A stretch of 64,000 bases of DNA from Acidimicrobiia bacterium (GCA_041393965.1 JAWKJB010000002.1:711742-775741); one strand, 5' to 3'; positions 44,498-54,533 are shown, numbered from the stretch's first letter. Notes: a model not told the origin generated them from the letters alone. Translations and numbers: made by a program.

Positions 44498-45172
44498 CTA
44501 CCTGTTCGTCTCGGAGCTGCGTTCGTTGCCAAAGATAGCCGTTCCGACGCGCACCGTCGTGGCACCTTCTTCGATGGCGACCTCGAAGTCGTGTGACATT
44601 CCCATCGAGAGCGTGTCAATACGATCATCGACCTCGCGGTATCTGTCGAAGATGTCCTTGAGGGCGGCAAACCAGCCGCGGGCGTCGTTCGGGTTGGCCA
44701 CCATCGGGGGGATCGCCATGACACCACGAACGGCGATATGGGCTTCGGTCACGAGGCCGAGGATTCGATCGGCAGCGGCAGGATCGAACCCCCCCTTCTG
44801 CGGCTCGGACGCCATGTTGAATTGCAGGAGGACCGGCGTGTCCGAATGCTGCCACCGGTGAATGAGGTCGACGCGATCAAACGAGTGGAGCAGGGCGACA
44901 TGCTCTGCGACATAGCGTACCTTACGCCCCTGGAGGGGTCCGATGAAGTGCCAGATGATGTCGGTCGGAAGGCCGGTCTCGATTCGGTCCCGAAGGCCCT
45001 GCTGACGGTTCTCGCCGAAGTCTCGCTGCCCCTTTCGATAGGCGGCAAGGACCGCATCGTTCGAACGGCCCTTCGACACCGCCACGAGGGTGATGTCTCC
45101 CTCGCTTCGGCCGCTGCGTCGCGCCGCAGAGGCGATTCGGCTCCGTACCGTCGTCAGTCCATCGGGATCCAT
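44498..45172 (-). CDS. YggS family PLP-binding protein
   Basis: A 224-residue PLPBP/YggS protein, a fold-type III PLP carrier involved in B6 homeostasis. The PLP Lys is in L-V-A-V-S-K-G, then F-G-E-N-R-Q-Q and H-F-I-G-P-L-Q-G, and the C-terminal M-G-M-S-H-D-F and R-V-G-T-A-I-F-G are all present. It overlaps pgeF by 19 bases. The place between ftsZ and sepF is conserved in Gram-positives. Confidence 0.94.
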   Translation of the reverse strand: MDPDGLTTVRSRIASAARRSGRSEGDITLVAVSKGRSNDAVLAAYRKGQRDFGENRQQGLRDRIETGLPTDIIWHFIGPLQGRKVRYVAEHVALLHSFDRVDLIHRWQHSDTPVLLQFNMASEPQKGGFDPAAADRILGLVTEAHIAVRGVMAIPPMVANPNDARGWFAALKDIFDRYREVDDRIDTLSMGMSHDFEVAIEEGATTVRVGTAIFGNERSSETNR

Positions 45173-45783
45173 GTCACGGTCACCTGTCTCGCTGATGTTT
45201 GGTCGCGGCGGTGTGATGCAAACCGTTCATCGTCCCGGGTGCATCCCCCGACCTCGGTGATGTCGACGCCGTCGAGTCGCGCGCGTACCGCTTCTGCGAG
45301 GTGCACGCTGTCGGTGCCCCATCTCGTTGTGGCACGGTGGCCACCGATTGCATCGATCACCTCAGGACCGACCTCGTAGCAGCATGGCCCGATATGCGGA
45401 CCGATGACGGCACGCGAAGGGGGATCCCCGGCCTCATGCATGGTCTCGCCGGCGATCTCGATGATCCCGGCAGCGATTCCTCGCCAGCCCGCATGGACGA
45501 TCGCTCGTGTCTCACCCCCGACGAGAACCAACGGCACACAGTCAGCGGTTCCCGCAACGAGGGGGAGACAGCGAGTTGAGGTGACGAGCCCGTCGGTCGC
45601 TTCGACCTTCCCTGCGCTTCCCACCCTCACGACGCGGGCTCCATGGACCTGCTCCATGGTCGCCCAGCCCGAAGAGATGTCGAGTCGCTGTGCGATACGC
45701 CTCCGAGCATCCATGTCGGAGCGCCCGTCCCCGTCGAGCGCAGTGCCGAATGCCACCCCCGGGATCCCGGGAGAACGGATCAT
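45154..45783 (-). CDS. pgeF: PgeF/YfiH family (laccase-domain) protein
   Basis: A 209-residue Cu-oxidase_4 fold protein. The metal/active-site residues are in Q-V-H-G, T-A-D-C-V-P and V-H-A-G-W-R-G. Family members act in purine nucleoside cleavage, and E. coli PgeF edits peptidoglycan precursors by removing misincorporated L-Ser. Which applies here is not visible. The start overlaps the ftsZ stop as ATGA. Confidence 0.92.
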   Translation of the reverse strand: MIRSPGIPGVAFGTALDGDGRSDMDARRRIAQRLDISSGWATMEQVHGARVVRVGSAGKVEATDGLVTSTRCLPLVAGTADCVPLVLVGGETRAIVHAGWRGIAAGIIEIAGETMHEAGDPPSRAVIGPHIGPCCYEVGPEVIDAIGGHRATTRWGTDSVHLAEAVRARLDGVDITEVGGCTRDDERFASHRRDQTSARQVTVTWIPMD

Positions 45784-46862
45784 CCCTTGACGAAGCCGGG
45801 GATGTCCATCGTGTCTTCGCCGGTCGTCTCGGGATCCTGTGCCGGATCGTCGAACAATGCCGGTCGAGTCGACCGAGATGTTCCCACCTGCGTCGAGAAG
45901 CCGCCTTTGCGGTCGCGATCGAACCCCGCAGCGATTGCCGTGACGCGCATTTCGTCTCCGAGCGTCTCGTCGAGCACTGCTCCGAAAATGATGTTGGCGT
46001 CCGCGTCGGAATGCTCCGCGATCAGAGTCGCCGCGCGATTCACCTCGTGGAGTGACATGTCCCGTGGCCCGGCGATGGACAGCAGCACACCGCGCGCGCC
46101 CTCCATCGAGGTCTCGAGGAGTGGGCTCGAAATCGCCTTCTCGGCTGCCTTCGTGGCTCGGTCGTCGCCCGTGGAAGTACCGATGCCCATCACCGCGGAC
46201 CCTGCATCGGACATGACCGTCTTGACATCGGCGAAGTCGACATTGATGAGGCCCGGCGTCGTGATCAGTTCCGTGATGCCTCGCACGCCCGAGGTGAGAA
46301 CCTCGTCCGCCATCCGGAAAGCGTCGGTGACGGGTGTCGTTTCGTCCGCGATGTCGAGCAGACGCTGGTTGGGGATGATGATCAGGGTGTCGACCGCGGA
46401 CTTGAGCGCCTGAATGCCCTGTTCGGCCTGGACGGATCGGCGCCTCCCCTCGAACCCGAACGGTCTCGTCACGACCCCCACCGTCAGCGCACCGAGGGAA
46501 CGCGCAACCTCCGCGACGATCGGTGCCGCACCCGTTCCGGTGCCGCCGCCCTCACCGGCGGTGATGAAAACCATGTCGGATCCCTCGAGCGCCTCAACGA
46601 TCTCATCGCGGTGATCCTCAGCGGCCTCTCGCCCGACCTCGGGGTTCGCCCCCGCGCCGAGTCCTCGCGTTGCGTCCCTTCCGATATCGAGCTTGAGGTC
46701 GGCATCGGACATCAGCAGTGCCTGTGCATCGGTGTTGATTGCGATGAACTCGACGCCGCCGACACCGAGGTCGATCATCCGGTTGACGGCGTTGACGCCA
46801 CCACCGCCCACGCCGATGACCTTGATCACAGCCAAGTAGGTACTGGGACTCTTGTTCTCCAT
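45780..46862 (-). CDS. ftsZ: Cell division protein FtsZ
   Basis: A 360-residue tubulin-like GTPase forming the Z-ring. The GTP loop G-E-G-G-G-T-G-T-G is at 103-111, V-I-G-V-G-G-G-G-V-N-A-V at the N-terminus, and the T7-loop region N-V-D-F-A-D-V follows. A short linker leads to the C-terminal conserved peptide D-I-P-G-F-V, the SepF contact site. I chose the ATG at 46862, with GGAGAGGG 8 bases upstream. Confidence 0.97.
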   Translation of the reverse strand: MENKSPSTYLAVIKVIGVGGGGVNAVNRMIDLGVGGVEFIAINTDAQALLMSDADLKLDIGRDATRGLGAGANPEVGREAAEDHRDEIVEALEGSDMVFITAGEGGGTGTGAAPIVAEVARSLGALTVGVVTRPFGFEGRRRSVQAEQGIQALKSAVDTLIIIPNQRLLDIADETTPVTDAFRMADEVLTSGVRGITELITTPGLINVDFADVKTVMSDAGSAVMGIGTSTGDDRATKAAEKAISSPLLETSMEGARGVLLSIAGPRDMSLHEVNRAATLIAEHSDADANIIFGAVLDETLGDEMRVTAIAAGFDRDRKGGFSTQVGTSRSTRPALFDDPAQDPETTGEDTMDIPGFVKG

Positions 46863-46926
46863 CACAACATCCCTCTCCGGAAAGGTAGCGTCAACCTTAG
46901 TCCTCGGGTCGAGGTTTACGAGAGCC

Positions 46927-47694
46927 TTATTCCTCAACCTCAAGGAGAGGTTGAGGGTTGGTGATGGCAGGGCGACTCGGAGCGATCAGATTGATCACCG
47001 CATCAGGTTCGATCCCCGACTCCAAGAGCGCGACAAGGACCGCTGCCTTGTCCGCCATTTCCGAAGGTCGCCCGAGGATGATGCTGTGCCCGAGGAGGGT
47101 CGCGGCGAGCCCCTCTCCGTCGGTAGCGAGTTCGATCTGCGCGGCGAGATCGGCCGGAAGCGCAGCCGAGAACTCGAGGGCGCCGACGATCAGTGGGTTG
47201 GTCAGCGAGTAACCGGCGGTGACCGGCCCGGCGTCGATGCTGATGAGTGGAGCCCCATCCAACGGCGGCCCCGACATCAGCACCGATCCGTCGGACGCGA
47301 CGCGTACCCAACCGTCTGCTGCACGGACCGTTGCGAACGGTGTGTGTTCGGCGACCGCGATGGCGACGGTTCCTGGCCAGCTGACATCAACGGTGGCATC
47401 GCGCACCCACGGGTCGGCTTCGATCGCGGCTTCGATCGCGCCTGCGTCCACATCGATTGTCGGTGTTCCTTGCCCCATTCCGAGCATGGCCACACTCGCA
47501 GCGGGATCGGACGCCGACGCACCGGTGATGGTCACCGATCGGATTGAAAGGATCGGACTGCGAATCAGCCATACCCCGCCGACGACCGTGAGAACCACGA
47601 ACAGGATCACGAGAACCCACTTGAGGCGCCCTCGGGCGCGGTCCTCGCGGACGCCCTTGCGCCGTTTTGCAAGCCGTGGCTCTATCGCCGTCAT
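46927..47694 (-). CDS. ftsQ: Cell division protein FtsQ
   Basis: A 255-residue bitopic protein. A basic cytoplasmic tail (K-R-R-K-G-V-R-E-D-R-A-R-G-R) precedes one membrane helix (about 26-46) and a POTRA domain beginning I-R-S-V-T-I-T-G, then the FtsQ beta domain. It links early and late divisome parts. I chose the ATG at 47694, which overlaps the murB stop by 4 bases. The longer frame to 47991 is inside murB. Confidence 0.9.
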   Translation of the reverse strand: MTAIEPRLAKRRKGVREDRARGRLKWVLVILFVVLTVVGGVWLIRSPILSIRSVTITGASASDPAASVAMLGMGQGTPTIDVDAGAIEAAIEADPWVRDATVDVSWPGTVAIAVAEHTPFATVRAADGWVRVASDGSVLMSGPPLDGAPLISIDAGPVTAGYSLTNPLIVGALEFSAALPADLAAQIELATDGEGLAATLLGHSIILGRPSEMADKAAVLVALLESGIEPDAVINLIAPSRPAITNPQPLLEVEE

Positions 47695-48593
47695 GAGGGT
47701 GTTCGCTCCTCGAATACCCCGAGGAACCGAATCTCGGGCTCCAACTCTGTCCCGGTTCGCTCCTGAACAATCGAGCGAATGGTATGAACGAACCGCCAGA
47801 TGTCCATGGCTTTCGCTCCCGGTTCGGCGATCATGAAGTTGGCATGGATCTCCGAGATCCGGACCGGCCCGACCCGAGTTCCCTTGAGTCCGAGCATGTC
47901 GATGAGTTGCCCTGCTGGCGAGCCTTGCGGCGGGTTCTTGAAGACGCTTCCGGCGTTGAGGGCTCCGCTTGGTTGATGGTTCCGTCGCCATCGTGTGATG
48001 TCGCGCAACTCACGATCGAGGGTTCCGACATCGCCATCGGTGGTGGCGAAGGTCGCCTGCACGACGATGTCGGTGTCATCGAGATTCGATGAGCGATAGC
48101 CAAGGGCCAACTCGCCCGCCGTTCGGTTGCGGGCCTCGCCGGTGCGCGTGTCGACAAGCACGACCGATCGAAGAACCGCAACCGTATCGGAGCCGTGGCC
48201 TCCCGCGTTCATCCGAACGGCACCCCCGACCGAGCCCGGTATCCCCAGATAGAAGCCGAGGCCCGCCCTCCCCCTCGCAGCCGCCGCACGAGCAAGACGC
48301 GGGAGAAGAACCGCGCCGCCAGCAACCACCGTTCCATCGTCGCGGATCTCGATCGCCGAGAACGACGCGCCGAGCCGAATGACCAGACCGTCGATTCCGT
48401 CGTCCGAAATGACCACATTGGATCCCCTTCCGATGGTGACGATCTCGATGCCGGCAGGGGTCGCCGCCAGGATCGAACGCAGTGTTTCGAGGTCGTGTGG
48501 TTCGGCGAACAGCGATGCTCGACCGCCGACCTTGTAGGTCGTCATTGGGGCGAGGTCGACATCGGTACGGACCTCGATGTGGTCGATCGTCAC
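47691..48593 (-). CDS. murB: UDP-N-acetylenolpyruvoylglucosamine reductase
   Basis: A 300-residue FAD enzyme making UDP-MurNAc. Recognisable parts are T-T-Y-K-V-G-G-R-A, G-R-G-S-N-V-V-I-S-D (FAD site), N-A-G-S-V-F-K-N-P with the catalytic Ser, and E-I-H-A-N-F-M with the catalytic Glu. The GTG start overlaps murC by 4 bases. Confidence 0.95.
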   Translation of the reverse strand: MTIDHIEVRTDVDLAPMTTYKVGGRASLFAEPHDLETLRSILAATPAGIEIVTIGRGSNVVISDDGIDGLVIRLGASFSAIEIRDDGTVVAGGAVLLPRLARAAAARGRAGLGFYLGIPGSVGGAVRMNAGGHGSDTVAVLRSVVLVDTRTGEARNRTAGELALGYRSSNLDDTDIVVQATFATTDGDVGTLDRELRDITRWRRNHQPSGALNAGSVFKNPPQGSPAGQLIDMLGLKGTRVGPVRISEIHANFMIAEPGAKAMDIWRFVHTIRSIVQERTGTELEPEIRFLGVFEERTPS

Positions 48594-49954
48594 GAGCCGA
48601 CCCCGATTCGTGTGACGATGTCGTCGACGATTGCGTTGATGTCCCCCGCACCGAGGAGCAGCAAGGTATCACCTCGGCGGAGCATCGGTTCGAGTCGGTC
48701 CGCGACATCTGCCACCTTCGGAACATACGATGCAGTGCCCCCCGCCGCCTCCACGGCATCGGCGACGATCCGCCCGGAGACTCCGATGATCGGGGGCTCC
48801 CCCGCCGGGTACACATCGGTCACGATCACGCGGTCCGCCATGGCGAGCGGAACGCCAAAAAGCGGGGCGAGATCTGCAGTGCGGGAATAGCGGTGCGGCT
48901 GGAATACCGCGATCACCGCGCCGTCGGTTCCCTGTCGTGCGGCACTGATCGTCGCCGCGACCTCGGTGGGATGGTGGGCATAGTCGTCGACGATCGTGAC
49001 ACCACCGAGCTGTGCAGCGATCTCGTAGCGACGCCGAACACCGGAGAAATCGACGAGTCCCTCTGCAGCTGCGGCGGCATCGTGGCCGAGCGCTTCGACC
49101 ATGGCGAGGACGCCGGTCGTGTTCGCGGCGAGGTGCCGGCCCGGTTTTGGCAGCGTGACCGGTATCGCGCGGCGGTCCGGTCCCGTAACCGTGAAGTGGG
49201 AGGTGCCGCCGTCGTTCCTCGGCTCCGTGACAACCCAGTCCGCGGAGTGGTCGAACCCGTAGGTGGTGAGAGCGGTCCGTTGGGCAAGACGCCGCACGCC
49301 TGGGTCGTCGATACAGCCGATCCGCGGCCCTTCGACCCCGCCGACAACCTGGAAGAAGGCGTCTTCGAGCGCCGCGAGGGTGCCGTAGTGGTCAAGGTGG
49401 TCCGACTCGATGTTGGTTACGAGCACGGAGTCGAGGGTCAGATGACGAAAGGTTCCGAACGCTTCGTCGGCTTCGAGAACGAACCGGGTCCGGTCGGAGA
49501 GATGTGCACCGGTGTTGAGGCCGACGAGTTCACCGCCAACGAGGAACGACGGGTCGAGCCCGATGGCCCGCATCGCGGTGACAAGGAGCGCCGTCGATGT
49601 CGTCTTTCCGTGAGTTCCTGCAACGCCGGTGGTCGGCATGGAGGATGTCAGCGCCCCGAGCAGCATCGGCCGTCGCCAGACGGGAATGCCATTCGACCGC
49701 GCAGCAACGATCTCGGGATCGGACTCGGGGACAGCCGACGAAGCCACCACGAGGTCCAATTGGTCGATCCGGTCCGGAGCATGGCCGATCCATGTGTCGA
49801 TGTCGAGATCGACCAACGCATCGAGCATCCTCGCGGGTTTCAGATCCGAGCCCGTGACACGGTGGCCACGCTGATGGAGGAGTTTCGCGAGGCCAGACAT
49901 GCCTGCTCCCCCGGCGCCGATGATGTGAATTCGTTCAGGGATCAGGTCAGCCAC
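48590..49954 (-). CDS. murC: UDP-N-acetylmuramate--L-alanine ligase
   Basis: A 454-residue Mur ligase adding the first amino acid. The N-terminal dinucleotide-like motif is G-A-G-G-A-G-M-S-G-L, the ATP loop is G-T-H-G-K-T-T-S-T, and D-D-Y-A-H-H-P-T-E lies in the C-terminal domain. The GTG at 49954 overlaps the murG end by 8 bases. Confidence 0.96.
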   Translation of the reverse strand: MADLIPERIHIIGAGGAGMSGLAKLLHQRGHRVTGSDLKPARMLDALVDLDIDTWIGHAPDRIDQLDLVVASSAVPESDPEIVAARSNGIPVWRRPMLLGALTSSMPTTGVAGTHGKTTSTALLVTAMRAIGLDPSFLVGGELVGLNTGAHLSDRTRFVLEADEAFGTFRHLTLDSVLVTNIESDHLDHYGTLAALEDAFFQVVGGVEGPRIGCIDDPGVRRLAQRTALTTYGFDHSADWVVTEPRNDGGTSHFTVTGPDRRAIPVTLPKPGRHLAANTTGVLAMVEALGHDAAAAAEGLVDFSGVRRRYEIAAQLGGVTIVDDYAHHPTEVAATISAARQGTDGAVIAVFQPHRYSRTADLAPLFGVPLAMADRVIVTDVYPAGEPPIIGVSGRIVADAVEAAGGTASYVPKVADVADRLEPMLRRGDTLLLLGAGDINAIVDDIVTRIGVGS

Positions 49955-51026
49955 GGATCAGCTCCAGGACTCGTTTGGCGATCTGTTCGGCGGCGTCGAG
50001 GTGGGCTATGGCCCGTGCGCGTTCAGCCATGTCGAATCGTCGCCCTTCGTCAGGCATCAAAGCAAACACGGCTTCGACAATCGAAGATCCATCGGCCTGG
50101 TCCATGACGAGCGCGCCGCCCACTCGTTCGAGCTCGGCGGCATTGCGCTCCTGATAGCGCCTGCCAGCCGGAAGAGGAACCACGATCGCTGGCGTACCGG
50201 TTGCTTCCAACTCGGCAATCGTCATCGCCCCTGCCCTCGACACGACGAGATCGGCAATCGCATAGAGCCTGGTCATGTCGTCTTCGAATGCGCGTACGAT
50301 CCAAGTCGGATCGTCCGCCGCGGTCCTCGCGAGGGCGTCGAGGTGGTCCCTCCCGCAGAGGTGAATGATCGTGAAATCTCGACGCTCATCGGTCGCGATC
50401 CGCTCTGCGATGTCGTTGAGCGCCGAAGCCCCGAGACTGCCGCCGACGATCCCGAGAACCTTTGATGTGCCGTCGAGACCGAAGTGTTGGAGGCCGACGG
50501 GGGTAAGCGACGCGCGGTCGAAGTCCGAGAATGCCTTGCGAAGCGGGTTGCCGACCACGATCCCTTGCTTGAGCTTCCCGCGAGCTTCCTCGCAACCGAC
50601 CATGACGAGATCGGCCCGCCCCGCAACCATTCGGTTGGCAATCCCCGGTACGGCGTTCGCCTCGTGGATCGCGAGGGGAATCGATGCCCGGTTCGCCGCT
50701 TGCGCGGCGGGGCCCGACACATAGCCTCCGAAGGCGAGCATCACGCCGATGTCGAGCATCGAAACGACGGATTCGATCACCCGCGCCGCCTTGCGGACTT
50801 TGAGGGCGAGCCGGAGGTTGTCGGAGGAGAGCGATCTTCGCATACCGTGGATGTCGAGCTCGATGAACCGGTAGCCCGCTTCCGGGACGGTGGTTGCCTC
50901 CATGCGATTGCCACCGAAGAAGACGATGTCATCGTGGGAGAGCCCCATGCCGCGAAGGGCGTCGGCGACGGCGAGTGCCGGGAACACATGACCGCCCGAT
51001 CCGGCGGCGGCGATCCCAACCCGCAT
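49947..51026 (-). CDS. murG: UDP-GlcNAc transferase MurG (lipid II synthesis)
   Basis: A 359-residue GT-B enzyme converting lipid I to lipid II on the inner membrane face. The first Gly loop is A-A-G-S-G-G-H-V-F-P-A-L. H-E-A-N-A-V-P-G-I-A-N-R and G-G-S-L-G-A are present, and the donor site has A-M-T-I-A-E-L. I chose the ATG at 51026, which overlaps the ftsW stop as TGATG. Confidence 0.95.
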   Translation of the reverse strand: MRVGIAAAGSGGHVFPALAVADALRGMGLSHDDIVFFGGNRMEATTVPEAGYRFIELDIHGMRRSLSSDNLRLALKVRKAARVIESVVSMLDIGVMLAFGGYVSGPAAQAANRASIPLAIHEANAVPGIANRMVAGRADLVMVGCEEARGKLKQGIVVGNPLRKAFSDFDRASLTPVGLQHFGLDGTSKVLGIVGGSLGASALNDIAERIATDERRDFTIIHLCGRDHLDALARTAADDPTWIVRAFEDDMTRLYAIADLVVSRAGAMTIAELEATGTPAIVVPLPAGRRYQERNAAELERVGGALVMDQADGSSIVEAVFALMPDEGRRFDMAERARAIAHLDAAEQIAKRVLELIRG

Positions 51027-52198
51027 CACGATGCTGGCTCGGTGGTCGTGATACGAGGTGTGCGGGCGATGTTGACCAGGACCCCGATGGCTGCGAGGTT
51101 GACGATCATCGCGTTGCCACCGCTTGAGATGAACGGGAGGGGGACTCCCGTGATCGGCAGGACCGCGATGACACCCCCGATGTTCACGACGGCCTGGAGC
51201 GTGAGCCATGAGACAATGCCGATCGCGAGGAGCCGGCCGAACACATCCGGTGCGCGGTAGGCGATCGACACGCCGATGATGCCGAACAGGGCGAAGAGCG
51301 CGATCACGATCGCGGCCCCCGCGAACCCTGTCTCCTCCCCGATGATGGCAAAGATGAAGTCAGTGTGCGCGTTCGGCAGCCACGACCAGCGTGCCCGGGA
51401 CTGTCCGAGGCCGACACCGAACAGCCCACCGGTACCGAGGGCAACCATCGACTGGACCGCCTGGAGACCGGTGTTCTTCGCGTCAGCGAAGGGATCGAGG
51501 AACCCGAGCAGCCGCTGCTTGCGATAGTCGGCGGCCATCGCAAACACCGCCATCAAGAAGGCACCCGACACGCCGAGACCGAACACGAAACGAAGCGGCA
51601 CCGTCGAGGCGAACAGCACGACGAACGCGGGGCCGACGATCAGGATCAAGTTCCCGAAGTCCGGTTGGGCGAGCAGGAGAAACGCCATGATCGCGAGAAG
51701 CGTTGCGACGGGAACAAAGACATGGCGGAGTTGCTGCACCAACCCCCCTTTCCGGGCGAGAATGCTTGCAAGGAGCGCAAGGCTTGTGAACTTGGCGAAC
51801 TCGGCGACCTGGAGGGTGACCGGACCGATTTCGATCCAGCGGGTCGCCCCCCCACGCCTCGATCCGACGGCAACGGTGAACAGAAGACCGACGGCGGTGA
51901 GTGCGAACAACCCGACTGCGTACTTTCCCCAGAGACGGTAGGGAACGAGCGAGGTGACGACCATCGCGCCGAGCCCGATCGCAACCCACAACACCTGCTT
52001 CGAGAACAGCTCGAACTGGTCGGCATTCGCCTTGATCGACACCACCGACGACGCACTGAGCATTGCTCCGAGCCCGATGGTGAGCAGCATCGCCACCACG
52101 ACGAGAAGGAAGACGGCGCGGCGGCCGCCTCCGGATCGAATACCGGCTCTCGTGCGGGGATGGAGGCGCCTGCTTGCCCGTTCGGCGAGGTCGGTCAT
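51026..52198 (-). CDS. ftsW: SEDS glycosyltransferase FtsW
   Basis: A 390-residue SEDS-family polymerase with about ten helices that polymerises septal glycan together with FtsI. The C-terminal part has P-F-I-S-S-G-G-N, and the conserved acidic loop residue region L-A-Q-P-D-F-G-N is present. The location between murD and murG favours FtsW over RodA. Confidence 0.94.
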   Translation of the reverse strand: MTDLAERASRRLHPRTRAGIRSGGGRRAVFLLVVVAMLLTIGLGAMLSASSVVSIKANADQFELFSKQVLWVAIGLGAMVVTSLVPYRLWGKYAVGLFALTAVGLLFTVAVGSRRGGATRWIEIGPVTLQVAEFAKFTSLALLASILARKGGLVQQLRHVFVPVATLLAIMAFLLLAQPDFGNLILIVGPAFVVLFASTVPLRFVFGLGVSGAFLMAVFAMAADYRKQRLLGFLDPFADAKNTGLQAVQSMVALGTGGLFGVGLGQSRARWSWLPNAHTDFIFAIIGEETGFAGAAIVIALFALFGIIGVSIAYRAPDVFGRLLAIGIVSWLTLQAVVNIGGVIAVLPITGVPLPFISSGGNAMIVNLAAIGVLVNIARTPRITTTEPAS

Positions 52199-53478
52199 GT
52201 CTCGGCCGTTCCGTTCATGGCGACGACGACCTCGGAGAACACTCTGCCCCGCTCTGCGTAGGAGCTGAACTCGTCAAAGCTCGTGCATCCGGGTGACAGC
52301 AGAACCACATCATCGGGTTCGGCGTCCGCCGCCGCTGCATCGATCGCATCCCGCATCGTCGCATGGATGGTCGTCGGAACCCTTGCATGCTTGGCGAGGT
52401 CGGGCCCCGATTCGCCGAAGGCGTACAGCGCACGGACGGTATCGATCCTCCCGATCGGGGAGAGATCGAGGTCTTTGTTGCGTCCCCCCGCCAAGAGGCG
52501 AACCGACGAGAACGCCGAAGCCGCTGCCACCGTGGCGTGGGGATTGGTCGCTTTTGAGTCGTCGACCCAGACCACGCCGTTGATCGTTGCAACGACCCGC
52601 CGGCGGTGTGCACCCGGTTCGAACGCGTCGATCGCCGCTTGCACACCGTCGGGTACTGCACCGCAGGCAAGGGCGAGCGTGCCGGCTACGACGAGGTCCA
52701 AGCGGTACGAAGGGTCGGTGATCGGCGAAGAGAACCGACGATCGTCGATGACCAGCTCAGCGCCATCGACGCCGTTCCCGTCCCGCGGGACGCGGTCACC
52801 CGAACACGGCACGATGAGCGCCTCCACTTCCGCCATGAGGGATGTCACCACCGCATCGTCTGCGTTGAAGGCAACCGTTCCCGATGGGTCCATGTCCGCA
52901 ACGACATGGGCCTTCGCCGCGACATACGCATCAAAGGACCCGTGCCAGTCGAGATGATCGGGTGCGATGTTGATGATGGTGGCCGCCTGCGGGCGCGGAA
53001 TCAGGTAGTGGAGTTGGAACGAAGACAGTTCGAGGACCGCCATCTCGTGGCGGATCGGAACGATGCCTGCAACCGGCGTACCGATGTTTCCTGCCGCGAC
53101 CGCATCGACACCCGAATGCACGAGCATGGAGGTCGTCACCTCGGTCACGGTCGACTTGCCGTTGGTGCCGGTTACGGCGATGTAGGGGGTCGTCTCGCCT
53201 TCGAGCGCGAAACCGACCTCGGTCTTGATGGGAATCCCGCGATCTTCGGCCCCGAGCAGCGGCGGACTCAGGGGGGAGAACCCGGGGCTCGTCACCACGA
53301 GGCCCACATCGTCGAGAAGTCGCCCGGACCAGGAACCGAATTGGGACGAGATCGCAAGGTCCTCTGGCACCTCCGCGTCGACCCTGTCGTCGTACAGCAA
53401 CACCTCGTCGCCGCGCGCAACGGCCAGCCTCGCTGCTGCGATCCCGCTGACACCGGAGCCGAGCACGAGCACCCTCAT
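52195..53478 (-). CDS. murD: UDP-MurNAc-L-Ala--D-Glu ligase
   Basis: A 427-residue Mur ligase. The N-terminal G-S-G-V-S-G-I-A-A-A-R, the ATP loop T-G-T-N-G-K-S-T and the C-terminal D-D-S-K-A-T-N-P motifs mark it. I chose the ATG at 53478, which overlaps the mraY stop by 4 bases. The frame reaching 54168 is antisense-like spill into mraY and is excluded. Confidence 0.95.
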   Translation of the reverse strand: MRVLVLGSGVSGIAAARLAVARGDEVLLYDDRVDAEVPEDLAISSQFGSWSGRLLDDVGLVVTSPGFSPLSPPLLGAEDRGIPIKTEVGFALEGETTPYIAVTGTNGKSTVTEVTTSMLVHSGVDAVAAGNIGTPVAGIVPIRHEMAVLELSSFQLHYLIPRPQAATIINIAPDHLDWHGSFDAYVAAKAHVVADMDPSGTVAFNADDAVVTSLMAEVEALIVPCSGDRVPRDGNGVDGAELVIDDRRFSSPITDPSYRLDLVVAGTLALACGAVPDGVQAAIDAFEPGAHRRRVVATINGVVWVDDSKATNPHATVAAASAFSSVRLLAGGRNKDLDLSPIGRIDTVRALYAFGESGPDLAKHARVPTTIHATMRDAIDAAAADAEPDDVVLLSPGCTSFDEFSSYAERGRVFSEVVVAMNGTAET

Positions 53479-54533
53479 GGAACGATCGATCCCGGTCCGG
53501 AGACCCAGTCGGCGTAGAACACCCCGACACCGATCGCGACCATGATCGCTGACAGGATCCAGAATCGAATGATGACGGTCGTCTCGGGCCATCCCTTCAG
53601 CTCGAAGTGGTGATGGATCGGTGTCATGAGGAAGACGCGGCGTCCGAACCCGCGGAACGAGATCACCTGCACGATGACCGACAGGGTTTCGATGACATAC
53701 AGCCCACCAAGGATGATGAGGAGGAGCTGCGTGTTGGTGAGCAGGGCGAACGCCGCGATCCCCCCGCCGATGGCGTGGGATCCCGTGTCGCCCATGATGA
53801 TCTGGGCGGGCGCAGCGTTCCACCACAGGAACGCGAGGACACCCCCGAGGGCAGCAGCGGACAGGACAGCGAGGTCGAGGGCCCCGTCGATGCCGTAGAA
53901 GTCCGGATTGCGGGACTGCCAGAACATGATCAGCACATAGGCGCCGAATACGAGGGCGCTTGAGCCAGCGACGAGACCATCGAGGCCGTCGGTGAGGTTC
54001 ACGCCGTTTGCGCTCGCGGTGAGCATGAACAGCACAAGGAGGAAGAACAGGATCGGGCCGAGGTCGATTCCGAGGGGACGAACGAACGAGAGCTCGGTGC
54101 TGACCCCTGCCTCGTTCGCGCCCCACGCGAACGAGGCTGCGATGATGAGTTGTCCGACGAACTTCCACCGTTTCGACAGCCCTTGGTTGCGTTTCCGTGC
54201 GTATTTGGCGTAGTCGTCGAAGAAGCCGATGATCCCCATCCCGACGATCGCCAAGATGGCGAGCAGGGCCTTGTCGTCGATGGGTTGGGCTTCGAAGCCG
54301 AACCCGTCACGGAAGCTGAAGAGCTTGAAGTGTGAGCCCAGGTAGCCCACCACGATGCCCAGCACCACCACGACGCCGCCCATCGTCGGCACGCCCTGCT
54401 TGTGCATGTGGCCCTCGAGTTCGGATTGGATGAACTGACCGATGTCCCGTTCGCGGAAGACCTTGATCGCGAGTGGCGTCATGAAGATGACGAGCACGAA
54501 CGCGATGGAGGCGGAAAACAGCAATGAGATCAT
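53475..54533 (-). CDS. mraY: Phospho-MurNAc-pentapeptide transferase MraY
   Basis: A 352-residue, ten-helix enzyme making lipid I. The catalytic region is F-F-D-D-Y-A-K and the polyprenyl-phosphate transferase motif is M-G-D-T-G-S-H-A-I-G-G-G. H-H-H-F-E-L-K-G lies near the end. Start and stop each overlap neighbours by 4 bases. Confidence 0.96.
   Translation of the reverse strand: MISLLFSASIAFVLVIFMTPLAIKVFRERDIGQFIQSELEGHMHKQGVPTMGGVVVVLGIVVGYLGSHFKLFSFRDGFGFEAQPIDDKALLAILAIVGMGIIGFFDDYAKYARKRNQGLSKRWKFVGQLIIAASFAWGANEAGVSTELSFVRPLGIDLGPILFFLLVLFMLTASANGVNLTDGLDGLVAGSSALVFGAYVLIMFWQSRNPDFYGIDGALDLAVLSAAALGGVLAFLWWNAAPAQIIMGDTGSHAIGGGIAAFALLTNTQLLLIILGGLYVIETLSVIVQVISFRGFGRRVFLMTPIHHHFELKGWPETTVIIRFWILSAIMVAIGVGVFYADWVSGPGSIVP

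Noticed and set aside
48482..50107. 541-codon plus-strand open frame
   Set aside because: Antisense to murB, murC and murG; composition is Arg/Asp/His-rich as expected of a shadow frame in GC-rich DNA, and no domain is recognisable.
53479..54168. N-terminal extension of murD
   Set aside because: Overlaps mraY in another frame and has Arg/Pro/His-rich composition; MurD starts at 53478.
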